In this document: one piece after another, positions 27,518 through 36,907 of the stretch
Position numbering within the stretch: the stretch's first letter is position 1
Layout: the number at the start of each line of letters is the position of its first letter
Assembly: GCA_937925635.1 (NCBI GenBank)
Contig: CALALX010000093.1
Location: 26,657-90,656 of the forward strand
Reading direction: 5' to 3'
DNA from: an uncultured Caulobacter sp.
GTDB taxonomy: Bacteria > Pseudomonadota > Alphaproteobacteria > Caulobacterales > Caulobacteraceae
DNA: 64,000 bases
The notes under the pieces: generated by a model
What the model was told of the DNA's origin: nothing
What the model saw: the letters and a program-made list of their open reading frames with translations, nothing else
Databases searched by the model: none
Position numbers and translations under genes: made by a program

Positions 27518-28108
27518 CTACTTCACGACGTCCGCGACCAACGTCGCGATCGCCCAGCGCTTGATGGCCCGCGCCTCGGCGTCGTCGACGCGCAGGACGT
27601 CCTTCAGGACGATCATGCCTTCCGTCCCGACGATCAGGGCGAGGGCCTTGGCGAGCCGTTCGATCGCGGCGGGATCGGCGACGCCGCTCAGGGGCTCAAG
27701 CGCCGCCTCGATCAGCGGCAGGCGCCGATTCTGACGGATCGGCAGGCCGCCGCCGTCGTCGCCGCGCGCGATCCGCTCGACGGCCCGCGCCAGCATGATC
27801 CGCATCGGCCCCTCATTGGCCAGCACCATCTCGTGGAATGCGGCGTCCACGCGGTTGACCCGCTCGACGGGATCGGTCGAAGGGACCGGCGCGAACAGGG
27901 TCTCGGCGCTGGGTGAGGCGACGTCGAGCACGGCCTCGACCAGCAGGGCCTCCATGTTGGGGAAATAGCGGTAGGCGGTGGCGCGGGAGACCATCGCCTC
28001 CCGCGCCACCTCGTCGAGGCTGGGGGTCAGGCCCTTCCGCAGGAGCCGAGAGGCCGCCTGCAGAAGGTCCTTCCGCGTGCGCTGCTTCTGGTTCGGACGA
28101 CCGGCCAA
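27518..28108 (-). CDS. TetR family transcriptional regulator
   Basis: Repressor-type protein of 196 residues beginning at a TTG (LAGRPNQKQRTRKDLLQAA). The helix-turn-helix is seen in PSLDEVAREAMVSRATAYRYFPNMEALL, residues about 28-55; the rest is the helical ligand domain. It is 2 bases downstream of the SnoaL-like gene on the same strand. A perfect TetR-style operator at 28573-28590 lies before that gene, so the regulator probably represses its own operon. Ligand unknown. Confidence 0.88.
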   Translation of the reverse strand: MAGRPNQKQRTRKDLLQAASRLLRKGLTPSLDEVAREAMVSRATAYRYFPNMEALLVEAVLDVASPSAETLFAPVPSTDPVERVNRVDAAFHEMVLANEGPMRIMLARAVERIARGDDGGGLPIRQNRRLPLIEAALEPLSGVADPAAIERLAKALALIVGTEGMIVLKDVLRVDDAEARAIKRWAIATLVADVVK

Positions 28109-28110
28109 GG

Positions 28111-28533
28111 TCAGTCCTGCGGCAGCTGCTGGATAATCGACGCGAGGTCGAGCCAGACGTTCTCACGCTTGATGTCGCCGTCGCCGGCGAACTCCACGAC
28201 GTGCAGCAGGCGGAAACTCAGCGGCCGCCCGCGGCCCTCCAGTCCAAACGGCCGGCCGACCGCCCGGCCGCTCCAGCGGGATTCGTCGACGAGAAAGTCC
28301 TCGCCGTGCAGCCGGCGCAGCGTCTCGATCCGCCCGTTGGCCAGGTCGGCGAACAGGGTCTCGTAGAACGGGCGGGTGGCGTCACGGCCGTGCGTCGGGC
28401 CGCTGGGCCAGCCGACGATGTCATGCTCGACGTCGTCGGTCAGGGTGGCCAGCACGCCGGCGACGTCGTCGGCCTGCTCAAAGCCGAAGTGTTCGTCCAT
28501 CCGCGCGTTCATCATGTCCCGGGTCAGGGCCAT
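28111..28533 (-). CDS. SnoaL-like/NTF2-fold protein
   Basis: Small NTF2-like protein of 140 residues. The cone-shaped fold is suggested by DEHFGFEQADDVAGVLATLTDDVEHDIVGW, HGRDATRPFYETLFADL and LLHVVEFAGDGDIKRENVWLDL. Such proteins act as isomerases, cyclases or ligand binders; the exact reaction is not predictable. AAGGAG precedes the ATG. It is the first gene of a two-gene unit with a TetR regulator behind a perfect operator, so it is probably induced by a small molecule. Confidence 0.82.
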   Translation of the reverse strand: MALTRDMMNARMDEHFGFEQADDVAGVLATLTDDVEHDIVGWPSGPTHGRDATRPFYETLFADLANGRIETLRRLHGEDFLVDESRWSGRAVGRPFGLEGRGRPLSFRLLHVVEFAGDGDIKRENVWLDLASIIQQLPQD

Positions 28534-28572
28534 CTTCGGGCTCCTTTGTCTCGATAGCGATGCCGCTTGCTA

Positions 28573-28590
28573 ATGAGACAGGCGTCTCAT
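28573..28590. promoter_or_regulatory. TetR-type operator of SnoaL-tetR unit
   Basis: ATGAGACAGGCGTCTCAT has perfect 7-bp arms around four bases. It lies 39 to 57 bases before the start of the SnoaL-like gene, in the expected promoter position. The TetR regulator two genes down is the natural candidate to bind it. Confidence 0.7.
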
Positions 28591-28703
28591 GACAAGTTAC
28601 AATCTCACAATGTTTCGAGCGGGTGCGCGAAAGTCGCGTGGGGGCTTGTCGGAATGGTGCGCGCTCGGGCGTCCTACGATGAGGAAACACCGGAGAAACG
28701 CAG

Positions 28704-29057
28704 ATGGCCTATGTCGATGGTTTCATACTCGCCGTCCCCAAGGACAAGATCGACGCCTACAAGGCGATCACCGAGATCGCCGGCAAGGTCTGGATGGAGC
28801 ATGGCGCGCTCAGCTACGTCGAATGCGTGGGCGACGATGTGCCCTACGGCGAACTGACCTCATTCCCCCGCGCGGTCCAGGCGACCGACGATGAGGTCGT
28901 GATCTTCTCCTGGATCACCTATGAGAGCCGCGAGAAGCGCGACGAGATCAATGCGAAGGTCATGGCCGACCCGCGCCTCGATCAGGATCCCGCCAGCATG
29001 CCCTTCGACGGAAAGCGGATGATCTTCGGCGGCTTCACCGAGCTGACGCGGTTCTGA
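28704..29057 (+). CDS. DUF1428 family protein
   Basis: Protein of 117 residues that fits DUF1428: MAYVDGFILAVPKDKIDAYK, WMEHGALSYVECVGDDVPYGELTSFPRAVQ, and VIFSWITYESREKRDEINAKVMADPR. The fold is a dimeric ferredoxin-like alpha/beta barrel. GGAG lies before the ATG. Function of the family is unknown. It lies divergent from the SnoaL-tetR unit and could share its operator region. Confidence 0.88.
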   Translation: MAYVDGFILAVPKDKIDAYKAITEIAGKVWMEHGALSYVECVGDDVPYGELTSFPRAVQATDDEVVIFSWITYESREKRDEINAKVMADPRLDQDPASMPFDGKRMIFGGFTELTRF

Positions 29058-29073
29058 CGCCGGCGACGACGCG

Positions 29074-30189
29074 CTACGCCGCCTGGGCGGGGTCCCTGAG
29101 GAAGACGAGGCTGTCCTCGAAGTCCAGCAGGATGTCCATAAGCTCGGCCGCGCTCACGACGCCCCCGCCCTTGGGGAAGCGGTACGTCCAGAAGCTGACG
29201 ATGTGCTGGATGGCGCCGAGCTGTTCGCCCAGACTCATGAACATCGCCGGCGCCGCGAGCAGGAAGTCGCGGAAGGCCATCGGTTGCCCATCCAGGGTCA
29301 GCGAACGGTAGGCCTGGTCGTAGACGGCCAACAATCGATCGGCGCCCGCCACGGTCCGGACCACCGCCTGGACCAGGCGCGTCCGGGCCTCGGGCAGATA
29401 GGCGGCGGCCTCAGGGTCACGGGCGCCGCGCGGCTGCAGCGTCGCCAGCGATCGGGTCACCGTGGAGATGGTCGGCGTCAGCTCGGACAGCACCCACTTG
29501 TAGTAGAGGAAGCCGCGCCAGCCGAAGACGCCGTCCAGGTAGTCCTTGTCCGACAGCCTCAGCGTGTCCCTGAGCGGCTCGAAGCCGCTGTCCGCCGCGC
29601 TCGACAGCAGCTTGTCGACAAGCCGCGTCACATGAGCCTGGCTGGAGGAGGCTTCCGATCCGGACAGGGCGACCAGCGCGACCACCTGCTCCCGCACGAA
29701 GTTGTACATGCGCTGGATGTCGGCCTCGCTGATCGCGAAATAGCTTCGCGCCGGCTCGAAGCCGTGCCGCCGCAGGTGCTCGCGCAGGAGAAAGGGATCG
29801 AGCGAGGGGAGCTCGTCCATCAGGTCCAGCACCTGGCGGTCGCGTCGACCGGGCTTCAGCGCGTCGCCGAACATTTCCTCGGCCGAGGGGTCGAAGTCCC
29901 TCTGGCCCATCATCAGGAACCGCGCGCCCAGCCTCAGGTCCGTTCCCTCGATGGGCGACATGATCTTGGTCGCTGTCGGCCTGTACTTGGAGAACAGGTC
30001 GTACTCGTTGGGCCGCACCCGGTGCTTGACGATGATGCAGCGGTTCAGGATCCGGTTCTCGAAGAACGGCGCCAGGTCCAGCTGCGGATCCGGCGGATCG
30101 AGACGATGGGGCGCGAGCAGGTTCAAGACCCGGGCGGTCGATCCCGACTGCGCCAACTGCGTCAGGCGGCGGACGGTGCGATCAACCAT
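29074..30189 (-). CDS. Uncharacterised 371-residue protein
   Basis: I do not recognise a family. The protein of 371 residues has no signal peptide and no membrane helix. It is rich in predicted helices with conserved-looking segments FFENRILNRCIIVKHRVRPN, FGWRGFLYYKWVLSELTP, GADRLLAVYDQAYRSLTLDG and FWTYRFPKGGGVVSAAELMDILLDFEDSL. Codon and G+C use look like its neighbours. It lies 191 bases downstream of the pseudo-receiver LuxR gene on the same strand and near a hybrid kinase, which hints at a signalling or polarity role. This is inference from position only. Confidence 0.75.
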   Translation of the reverse strand: MVDRTVRRLTQLAQSGSTARVLNLLAPHRLDPPDPQLDLAPFFENRILNRCIIVKHRVRPNEYDLFSKYRPTATKIMSPIEGTDLRLGARFLMMGQRDFDPSAEEMFGDALKPGRRDRQVLDLMDELPSLDPFLLREHLRRHGFEPARSYFAISEADIQRMYNFVREQVVALVALSGSEASSSQAHVTRLVDKLLSSAADSGFEPLRDTLRLSDKDYLDGVFGWRGFLYYKWVLSELTPTISTVTRSLATLQPRGARDPEAAAYLPEARTRLVQAVVRTVAGADRLLAVYDQAYRSLTLDGQPMAFRDFLLAAPAMFMSLGEQLGAIQHIVSFWTYRFPKGGGVVSAAELMDILLDFEDSLVFLRDPAQAA

Positions 30190-30380
30190 GATCGGTCCCG
30201 CGGGCTCTGAGCCGATGGGGGAGGGGTACGCCGGAACCGCTAAACATGGGACTGCCTTTCCTGCGCGGCGTTCTCGCGGGTCGAGACCAACGAACCGCTA
30301 ACGCGCGGTGCGACAGCTCGCCGCAACCCCAAAGCGGGTAAGGATTCCTGGGTCGGGAGCGGCGCCGGGCCGAGGGCCGG

Positions 30381-30986
30381 TCAGGCGGCCGAGGGCAGCG
30401 CCCGGCCGAGCAGCGCCGCCTCGGTCCGATTGCGCGCCCCGAGAATGCGGAGGACAGCGCGGACGTGCAGCTTCACCGTCGGCAGGGCGATCCCCAACCG
30501 CTGGCCGATCTCGATGTTGGTGAGCCCTTGCATCAGGCCGTCAAGGACCTCGCGCTGGCGGGTCGAGAGCGACTGGCCCGGCGGCGGCGCGATCTCGGCT
30601 TCATTCTCCGGAAAGTAGCGACCCCCGGCCAGGACGACCGCCGTGGCCGCGCTCACCAGTTCGCGGGACGAGGACCGGGTCACATAGCCGCTGGCGCCTG
30701 CCGCCATGCAGCCGCGGGCCGCCGCGGGATTGTGACGGGCGTCCATGACCAGGACCGCGGCGCCGCTGGTCTGCACCAGCCGCCGCACGCCCGCCTCGCC
30801 GTTCAGCCCCGGAAGGGACAGTTCGACGATGACCAGATCTGGGCGGAACCCTTCGAGTTCCGACAGCGCGTCGGCGAGCTGCCGCGCCACGCGGATCTCA
30901 GCGTGCGGCGCTTGCTCCCGGATCATGCGGGCCAGCTGGTCAATGCAGAAGGCCTGATCGTCGACGATAAGGGCGTTCAGTTGCAA
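30381..30986 (-). CDS. LuxR-family regulator with degenerate receiver domain
   Basis: NarL/FixJ-type protein of 201 residues: receiver domain (1-120) and LuxR helix-turn-helix (about 137-195, LSTRQREVLDGLMQGLTNIEIGQRLGIALPTVKLHVRAVL). The acidic pair D9-D10 is present, but the phosphoacceptor position is E55 (LVIVELSLPG), the Thr/Ser switch is D82 and the usual Lys is R104. The receiver is therefore probably not phosphorylated in the normal way; Glu may mimic the active state. The start is read as TTG at 30986 after GGGGAA. Two palindromes upstream may be its own binding sites. Targets unknown. Confidence 0.85.
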   Translation of the reverse strand: MQLNALIVDDQAFCIDQLARMIREQAPHAEIRVARQLADALSELEGFRPDLVIVELSLPGLNGEAGVRRLVQTSGAAVLVMDARHNPAAARGCMAAGASGYVTRSSSRELVSAATAVVLAGGRYFPENEAEIAPPPGQSLSTRQREVLDGLMQGLTNIEIGQRLGIALPTVKLHVRAVLRILGARNRTEAALLGRALPSAA

Positions 30987-31060
30987 GAGCGATTCCCCGA
31001 GGCGATGGCGCAGCGATCGCCCAAATTGGTTCTATGTCGGCCGCCGACGGGGCGCAATGA

Positions 31061-31077
31061 CCACAATCAAATTGTGG
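31061..31077. promoter_or_regulatory. Palindrome CCACAAT-N3-ATTGTGG
   Basis: Perfect 7-bp arms around CAA, 74 bases upstream of the LuxR-type regulator start. The size suits a dimeric LuxR-type DNA-binding domain. Confidence 0.55.
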
Positions 31078-31115
31078 GCATTGGAATCGTGCGGCCCTAT
31101 CCGAAAGTATTGTGT

Positions 31116-31127
31116 GGGATTAATCCC
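31116..31127. promoter_or_regulatory. Palindrome GGGATTAATCCC
   Basis: Perfect 12-base palindrome in the AT-rich part of the gap between the LuxR-type and kinase genes. Regulator unknown. Confidence 0.45.
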
Positions 31128-31391
31128 TATGTGTACGTCTAGATCGTTCCGTGACACATTCGTATGACTCGCCTGCTTCCCCAACATATACCGATGCAAC
31201 GTCAAGTATGCTTGCCGCTACTTTGTCGCTCGATTTACTATTACTAAGGAATCGAAGAACATCCTCATATCACGCCTCTGCCCTTTGACCATGCGTCATC
31301 GGGCGGCGGCGTCCGATCGGGGGGGGTGTCGATGACGGTGACGGAAAAGGCGCTCGGCGGCTCGCCACGACGCGGGGGCGGCTGAAGTTCG

Positions 31392-33380
<1,989 letters not shown>

Positions 33381-33545
33381 GGAGGGCGAGTCCTGTCTGC
33401 TCCGCGCGGGGACGCGCGGTGACTGGGCGGGGGGCCTCGCTGAACCTCGATTGAACCGGCGGAATGCCGGGGGCGCGTCGGACGACCTCCCCAGCGGGCC
33501 GGCGAGGATGTAGTGATTTCACCCCACCCTGCAGGAGACTCCCCC

Positions 33546-34064
33546 ATGGCCCTCTTCGTCCTGAGCGTGGCCGGCAGCGACCGGCCGGGGCTGACGCGGA
33601 CGCTGGCGGCCGCGGTGCTGGCGGCGGGCGGCAATTGGCTGGAGAGCCACCTCAGCCGCCTGGGCGGGCTCTATGTCGGCTCGGTGTTGGTTGAGCTGGC
33701 GGCCGAGGGGGTCGAGCCTCTGCGCGCGGCCGTCGCGGCGGTCGACGCCGAGGGGCTGGAGGTGCGCATCGCGCCGGCCTTCGCGGAGGCGGGCGAGACC
33801 GGCGAGGCGCTGGCGCTCGACCTGGTCGGTCGCGACCGGCCGGGCATCGTCAGTCAGGTGACGGCGGCGCTCAGCGCGCTGGGCGCCAATATCGAGGCGT
33901 TCGACACCCGGCTGAGCGTCGAGCCTCACTCGGGCGCGCCGCTGTTTCACCTGGCCGCCCGCGTGCGGCTGCCGGCCGGGGTGACGGCGACCGCCGCCCA
34001 GGCGGCGCTGGAGGCGCTGTCGGGCGAGATCATGGTGGACCTGTCGGTGGGCGGAGCGGGGTAA
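33546..34064 (+). CDS. Tandem ACT-domain protein (GcvR-like)
   Basis: Protein of 172 residues with two ACT domains: FVLSVAGSDRPGLTRTLAAAVLAAGGNWLES and LALDLVGRDRPGIVSQVTAALSALGANIEAFDT. This is the arrangement of GcvR, the glycine-cleavage regulator, and of related amino-acid sensors. GGAG lies before the ATG at 33546. No gcv or amino-acid gene is adjacent, so the ligand is not indicated. A class B repeat follows the gene. Confidence 0.87.
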   Translation: MALFVLSVAGSDRPGLTRTLAAAVLAAGGNWLESHLSRLGGLYVGSVLVELAAEGVEPLRAAVAAVDAEGLEVRIAPAFAEAGETGEALALDLVGRDRPGIVSQVTAALSALGANIEAFDTRLSVEPHSGAPLFHLAARVRLPAGVTATAAQAALEALSGEIMVDLSVGGAG

Positions 34065-34187
34065 CCTTGCGTCCTTCGAGACGCTCGCTTGAGGCTCGCT
34101 CCTCAGGATGACGAAGGGGGTGGGCTTCAACAAAGCTCGTCATGGTGAGGAGCGATCCCTCAGGATCGCGTCGCGAACCACGCAAGG
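34065..34187. repeat. Extragenic inverted repeat, class B copy 2
   Basis: Arms 34065-34114 and 34137-34187 are inverted; both begin CCTTGCGT and contain CGCTCCTCA with ATGACGA at the inner end. The CTCAGGATGA core is shared with the element at 18869. It follows the ACT-domain gene. Confidence 0.7.
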
Positions 34188-34211
34188 CCCTTCGGCCTCA
34201 GCAAGGCGGAT

Positions 34212-34239
34212 GGGGACACGCACTGAAGTGCATGTCCCC
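34212..34239. repeat. GGGGACAYGCAC palindrome, second copy
   Basis: GGGGACACGCAC (34212-34223), TGAA, GTGCATGTCCCC (34228-34239) form a 12-bp stem with one mismatch. The arm sequence is shared with the hairpin at 25500. It lies 10 bases from the 3' end of the lipoprotein gene and may terminate it. Confidence 0.65.
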
Positions 34240-34248
34240 GGTCGCGGC

Positions 34249-34554
34249 CTAGTACTTCTTGTCGGTGGCGTCCTCGATGGCGTCGGCCTTTTGTTCGCCG
34301 GCCTTCTCGACCTCGCGAGCCTTGGCGTCGAGGGCGTCGCCCTTGGCGTCGGCGGCCTGTTCGGCCGCTTCGCCCTGGCCGTCAGCGGCGGCGCGGGTGG
34401 CGTCGGCCTGGTCGTTCAGAGTCTCGGCCGTGGCGTCGGCCTGTTGCTCGACGGCGTCGGCCTGTTTGTTGGCGGCGTCCTCGGCCGGGCCGCTGCAGGC
34501 GGTCAGGGCGAAGGCCGAGGCGGCGGCCAGGGCGGCGATGACGGTGGTGCGCAT
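34249..34554 (-). CDS. Small Ala-rich putative lipoprotein with heptad repeats
   Basis: Protein of 101 residues with a lipoprotein signal (MRTTVIAALAAASAFALTAC, lipobox LTAC). The rest is an Ala/Asp/Glu/Lys-rich helix with repeating ADA spacing (KQADAVEQQADATAETLND, AKGDALDAKAREVEKAG), so a coiled coil or Lpp-like rod is likely. GAGGA precedes the ATG. It ends in DKKY. A role in the outer membrane or periplasm is plausible; no family name can be given. Confidence 0.7.
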   Translation of the reverse strand: MRTTVIAALAAASAFALTACSGPAEDAANKQADAVEQQADATAETLNDQADATRAAADGQGEAAEQAADAKGDALDAKAREVEKAGEQKADAIEDATDKKY

Positions 34555-34664
34555 GGGCGAGTCCTCTCGTTGCGGTGAGATCACAACCCCGAGAGGCCGC
34601 CGGGCGTTCCGCGTGATCTTCCGAGTTTCGAAGAGGTCCGCGTCGCCAGGGTCGCAACGGAAGA

Positions 34665-34686
34665 GGCCCGGCGTCGCCGCCGGGCC
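34665..34686 (-). terminator. Terminator after nrdA
   Basis: GGCCCGGCG and CGCCGGGCC form a perfect 9-bp stem with loop TCGC, 26 bases beyond the nrdA stop on the minus strand, followed by CTCTTCC. The T run is modest. Confidence 0.6.
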
Positions 34687-34712
34687 CCTGTCTTCACGCG
34701 CGCCGCCGGCGG

Positions 34713-36578
34713 TCACTGGCAGGCGAGGCATTCCTCGTAGTCGGTGCGGGCTCCGGAGCCCATTTCGACCGTCTCGGCGGTGTCGGCGCCAGCGTGGGCC
34801 GCGCGCTGGATCGACTTGGAGCGCAGGTAGTAGAGGCTCTTCACGCCGCGCTCCCAGGCCTGCCAGTGCAGCATGTGCAGATCCCACTTGTCGACGTCGC
34901 CGGGGATGAACAGGTTGACCGACTGGCTCTGGCAGATTTCCGGCGTGCGGTCGGCGGCCAGTTCGACGATCCAGCGTTGGTCGAGCTCGAAGGCGGTCTT
35001 GTAGACGTCCTTCTCGTCCTGGCTCAGGCAGTCCAGGTGCTGGACCGAGCCCTCGTTGGCCAGGATGCTGTCCCAGGTGGCGGCGGTGTTCTGGCCCTTC
35101 TGCTCGAGCAGGCGCTCCAGGTAGGGATTCTTGACCGCGAAGGTGCCCGACAGCGTTTTGTGGCTGTAGATGTTCGCCGGGATGGGTTCGATCCCGGCCG
35201 AGGCGCCGCCGCAGATGATGCTGATCGAGGCGGTCGGGGCGATGGCCAGCTTGTGCGAGAAGCGCTCCATCACGCCGCGGTCGGCGGCGTCGGGGCAGGG
35301 GCCCTTCTCCTCGGCCAGCTTCACGCTGGCCTTGTCGGCCTCGCGGCGCAGATGCTTGAAGAGCCGCATGTTCCAGCTCTTGGCCAGGGCGGACTCGAAG
35401 GGCACGTTCTGGGCCTGCAGGAAGCTGTGGAAGCCCATCAGGCCCAGGCCCACCGACCGCTCACGCTTGGCGGCGTAGACGGCGGCCTTGGCGTCGACCG
35501 GGGCGCGCTGGATGAAGTCCTCAAGCACATTGTCGAGGAAGCGCATGACGTCCTCGATGAAGCGCGGCTCGTCGCGCCACTCCAGGAAGGTCTCGGCGTT
35601 GACGCTGCTGAGGCAGCAGACGGCGGTGCGCTCGACGCCGAGGTGGTCCTTGCCGGTATGCAGCATGATCTCGCTGCACAGATTGGACTGGCGGACCTTC
35701 AGCCCCAGCTCGCGCTGGTGGGCCGGCATGGCCTTGTTCACATGGTCGGAGAAGATCAGGTAGGGCTCGCCCGTCTGCAGGCGCAGCTCCAGCACCTTCT
35801 GCCACAGGGCGCGGGCGTCCACCTCGCGCAGGACCTCGCCGGTCTTGGGAGAGCGCAGGCCGAACTTCTCGCCGTCGCGGACGGCCTCCATGAACTCGTC
35901 GCTGATCGAGATGCCGTGGTGCAGGTTCAGGGACTTGCGGTTGAAGTCGCCCGACGGCTTGCGGATCTCCAGGAACTCCTCGATCTCCGGATGGTGGATG
36001 TCCAGATAGACCGCCGCCGACCCGCGGCGCAGAGAGCCCTGGCTGATCGCGAGCGTCAGGGAGTCCATGACTCGGATGAAGGGAATGATGCCGCTGGTCT
36101 GGCCCGCGCCCTTCACCTTCTCGCCGATCGAGCGGACGCCGCCCCAGTAGGTGCCGATGCCGCCGCCGTTGGCGGCCAGCCAGACGTTCTCGTTCCAGGT
36201 GTCGACAATGCCGTTCAGGCTGTCGCCGACGGCGTTGAGGAAGCAACTGATCGGCAGGCCGCGGTCCGCGCCGCCATTGCTCAGCACCGGGGTCGCCGGC
36301 ATGAACCACAGCCGGCTCATGTAGTCGTAGACGCGCTGGGCGTGCTCGGCGTCGTCGGCGAAGGCGGTGGCGACGCGGGCGAACATGTCCTGGTACGACT
36401 CGCCCGGCAGCAGGTAGCGGTCCTCCAGCGTGGTCTTGCCGAAGTCCGTCAGCAGGGCGTCGCGCGAGCGGTCGACCTCGACCTTGCGGACCAGGGACAG
36501 TTGCGGCCGCCCGGCTTCCCAGGCGGCGTCGCCGGCTGCCTCACCGAGAGGAATCTGACGCGCCGCTTCACCCATCAT
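34713..36578 (-). CDS. nrdA: Class Ia ribonucleoside-diphosphate reductase subunit alpha
   Basis: Catalytic subunit that reduces NDPs to dNDPs. The 621-residue protein has the active-site segments PATPVLSNGG, LPISCFLNAVGDSLNGI, NLCSEIML, the radical-site APTASISIICGGASAGIEPI region and the C-terminal CLACQ redox pair. The long ATP-cone found in E. coli NrdA is not evident at the N-terminus, which is short; the protein is correspondingly shorter than E. coli NrdA. Two ATG codons (36578, 36575) are in tandem. Paired NrdR-like boxes lie upstream. nrdB is 8 kb away rather than adjacent. Confidence 0.95.
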   Translation of the reverse strand: MMGEAARQIPLGEAAGDAAWEAGRPQLSLVRKVEVDRSRDALLTDFGKTTLEDRYLLPGESYQDMFARVATAFADDAEHAQRVYDYMSRLWFMPATPVLSNGGADRGLPISCFLNAVGDSLNGIVDTWNENVWLAANGGGIGTYWGGVRSIGEKVKGAGQTSGIIPFIRVMDSLTLAISQGSLRRGSAAVYLDIHHPEIEEFLEIRKPSGDFNRKSLNLHHGISISDEFMEAVRDGEKFGLRSPKTGEVLREVDARALWQKVLELRLQTGEPYLIFSDHVNKAMPAHQRELGLKVRQSNLCSEIMLHTGKDHLGVERTAVCCLSSVNAETFLEWRDEPRFIEDVMRFLDNVLEDFIQRAPVDAKAAVYAAKRERSVGLGLMGFHSFLQAQNVPFESALAKSWNMRLFKHLRREADKASVKLAEEKGPCPDAADRGVMERFSHKLAIAPTASISIICGGASAGIEPIPANIYSHKTLSGTFAVKNPYLERLLEQKGQNTAATWDSILANEGSVQHLDCLSQDEKDVYKTAFELDQRWIVELAADRTPEICQSQSVNLFIPGDVDKWDLHMLHWQAWERGVKSLYYLRSKSIQRAAHAGADTAETVEMGSGARTDYEECLACQ

Positions 36579-36633
36579 CGTCGTAAAACCCGTGACTGAT
36601 TAGAGGGTTCGCGATCCCTCGCGCGGCCCTCTG

Positions 36634-36683
36634 CCCCTATATGTAGTGGGCGAACCGCCCCCTGAACCCACTATATGGGGCCA
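36634..36683. promoter_or_regulatory. Paired NrdR-like boxes upstream of nrdA
   Basis: Read on the minus strand, the first box is CCACTACATATAGGGG (36634-36649), matching the NrdR consensus ACACTATATATAGTGT in 12 of 16. The second contains CCCACTATATGGGG (36667-36680). Symmetry centres are 32 bp apart, the same as at nrdB. The pair lies 56 to 105 bases before the nrdA start. Confidence 0.75.
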
Positions 36684-36736
36684 TGAGCCCTAATGACTCG
36701 TCAACGGCCAGATCGTCCGCCGGGCGACTTTTTTCG

Positions 36737-36751
36737 TAAACCAAAGGTTAA
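36737..36751. promoter_or_regulatory. CtrA-box-like motif TAAA-N7-TTAA
   Basis: TAAACCAAAGGTTAA differs from the CtrA consensus TTAA-N7-TTAA by one base. It lies between nrdA and the CoA-transferase gene. In a Caulobacterales genome a cell-cycle role is plausible, but one short motif is weak evidence. Confidence 0.35.
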
Positions 36752-36907
36752 CGGCGACGGGCATTCCAAGCTTTCCAAGGGGTTGGCGCAAGGCGCGCGA
36801 CGCGTGGTCGCGGGACTGTGATCGGGGCCTCGCGCGAGGCGAGAATTGACCGCCGCGGACACGCGCGCCTCTCGGCGCCGACCCGCCGGTCATGCCATTC
36901 TGGGCGT

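Larger units (their letters stand above)
30987..31391. other. 405-base intergenic region with two palindromes
   Basis: This gap separates the divergent LuxR-type regulator and hybrid kinase genes. It is clearly richer in A and T than its surroundings between about 31060 and 31270. It contains CCACAAT-CAA-ATTGTGG (31061-31077) and the perfect palindrome GGGATTAATCCC (31116-31127). No open frame of note and no RNA gene could be recognised. It probably carries both promoters. Confidence 0.6.
36579..36907. other. 329-base divergent regulatory region nrdA / CoA transferase
   Basis: The gap between the divergent nrdA and CoA-transferase genes holds two NrdR-like boxes (36634-36680), a GANTC methylation-type site (GACTC at 36695) and a TAAA-N7-TTAA motif at 36737-36751. 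No coding sequence is seen. Confidence 0.65.
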
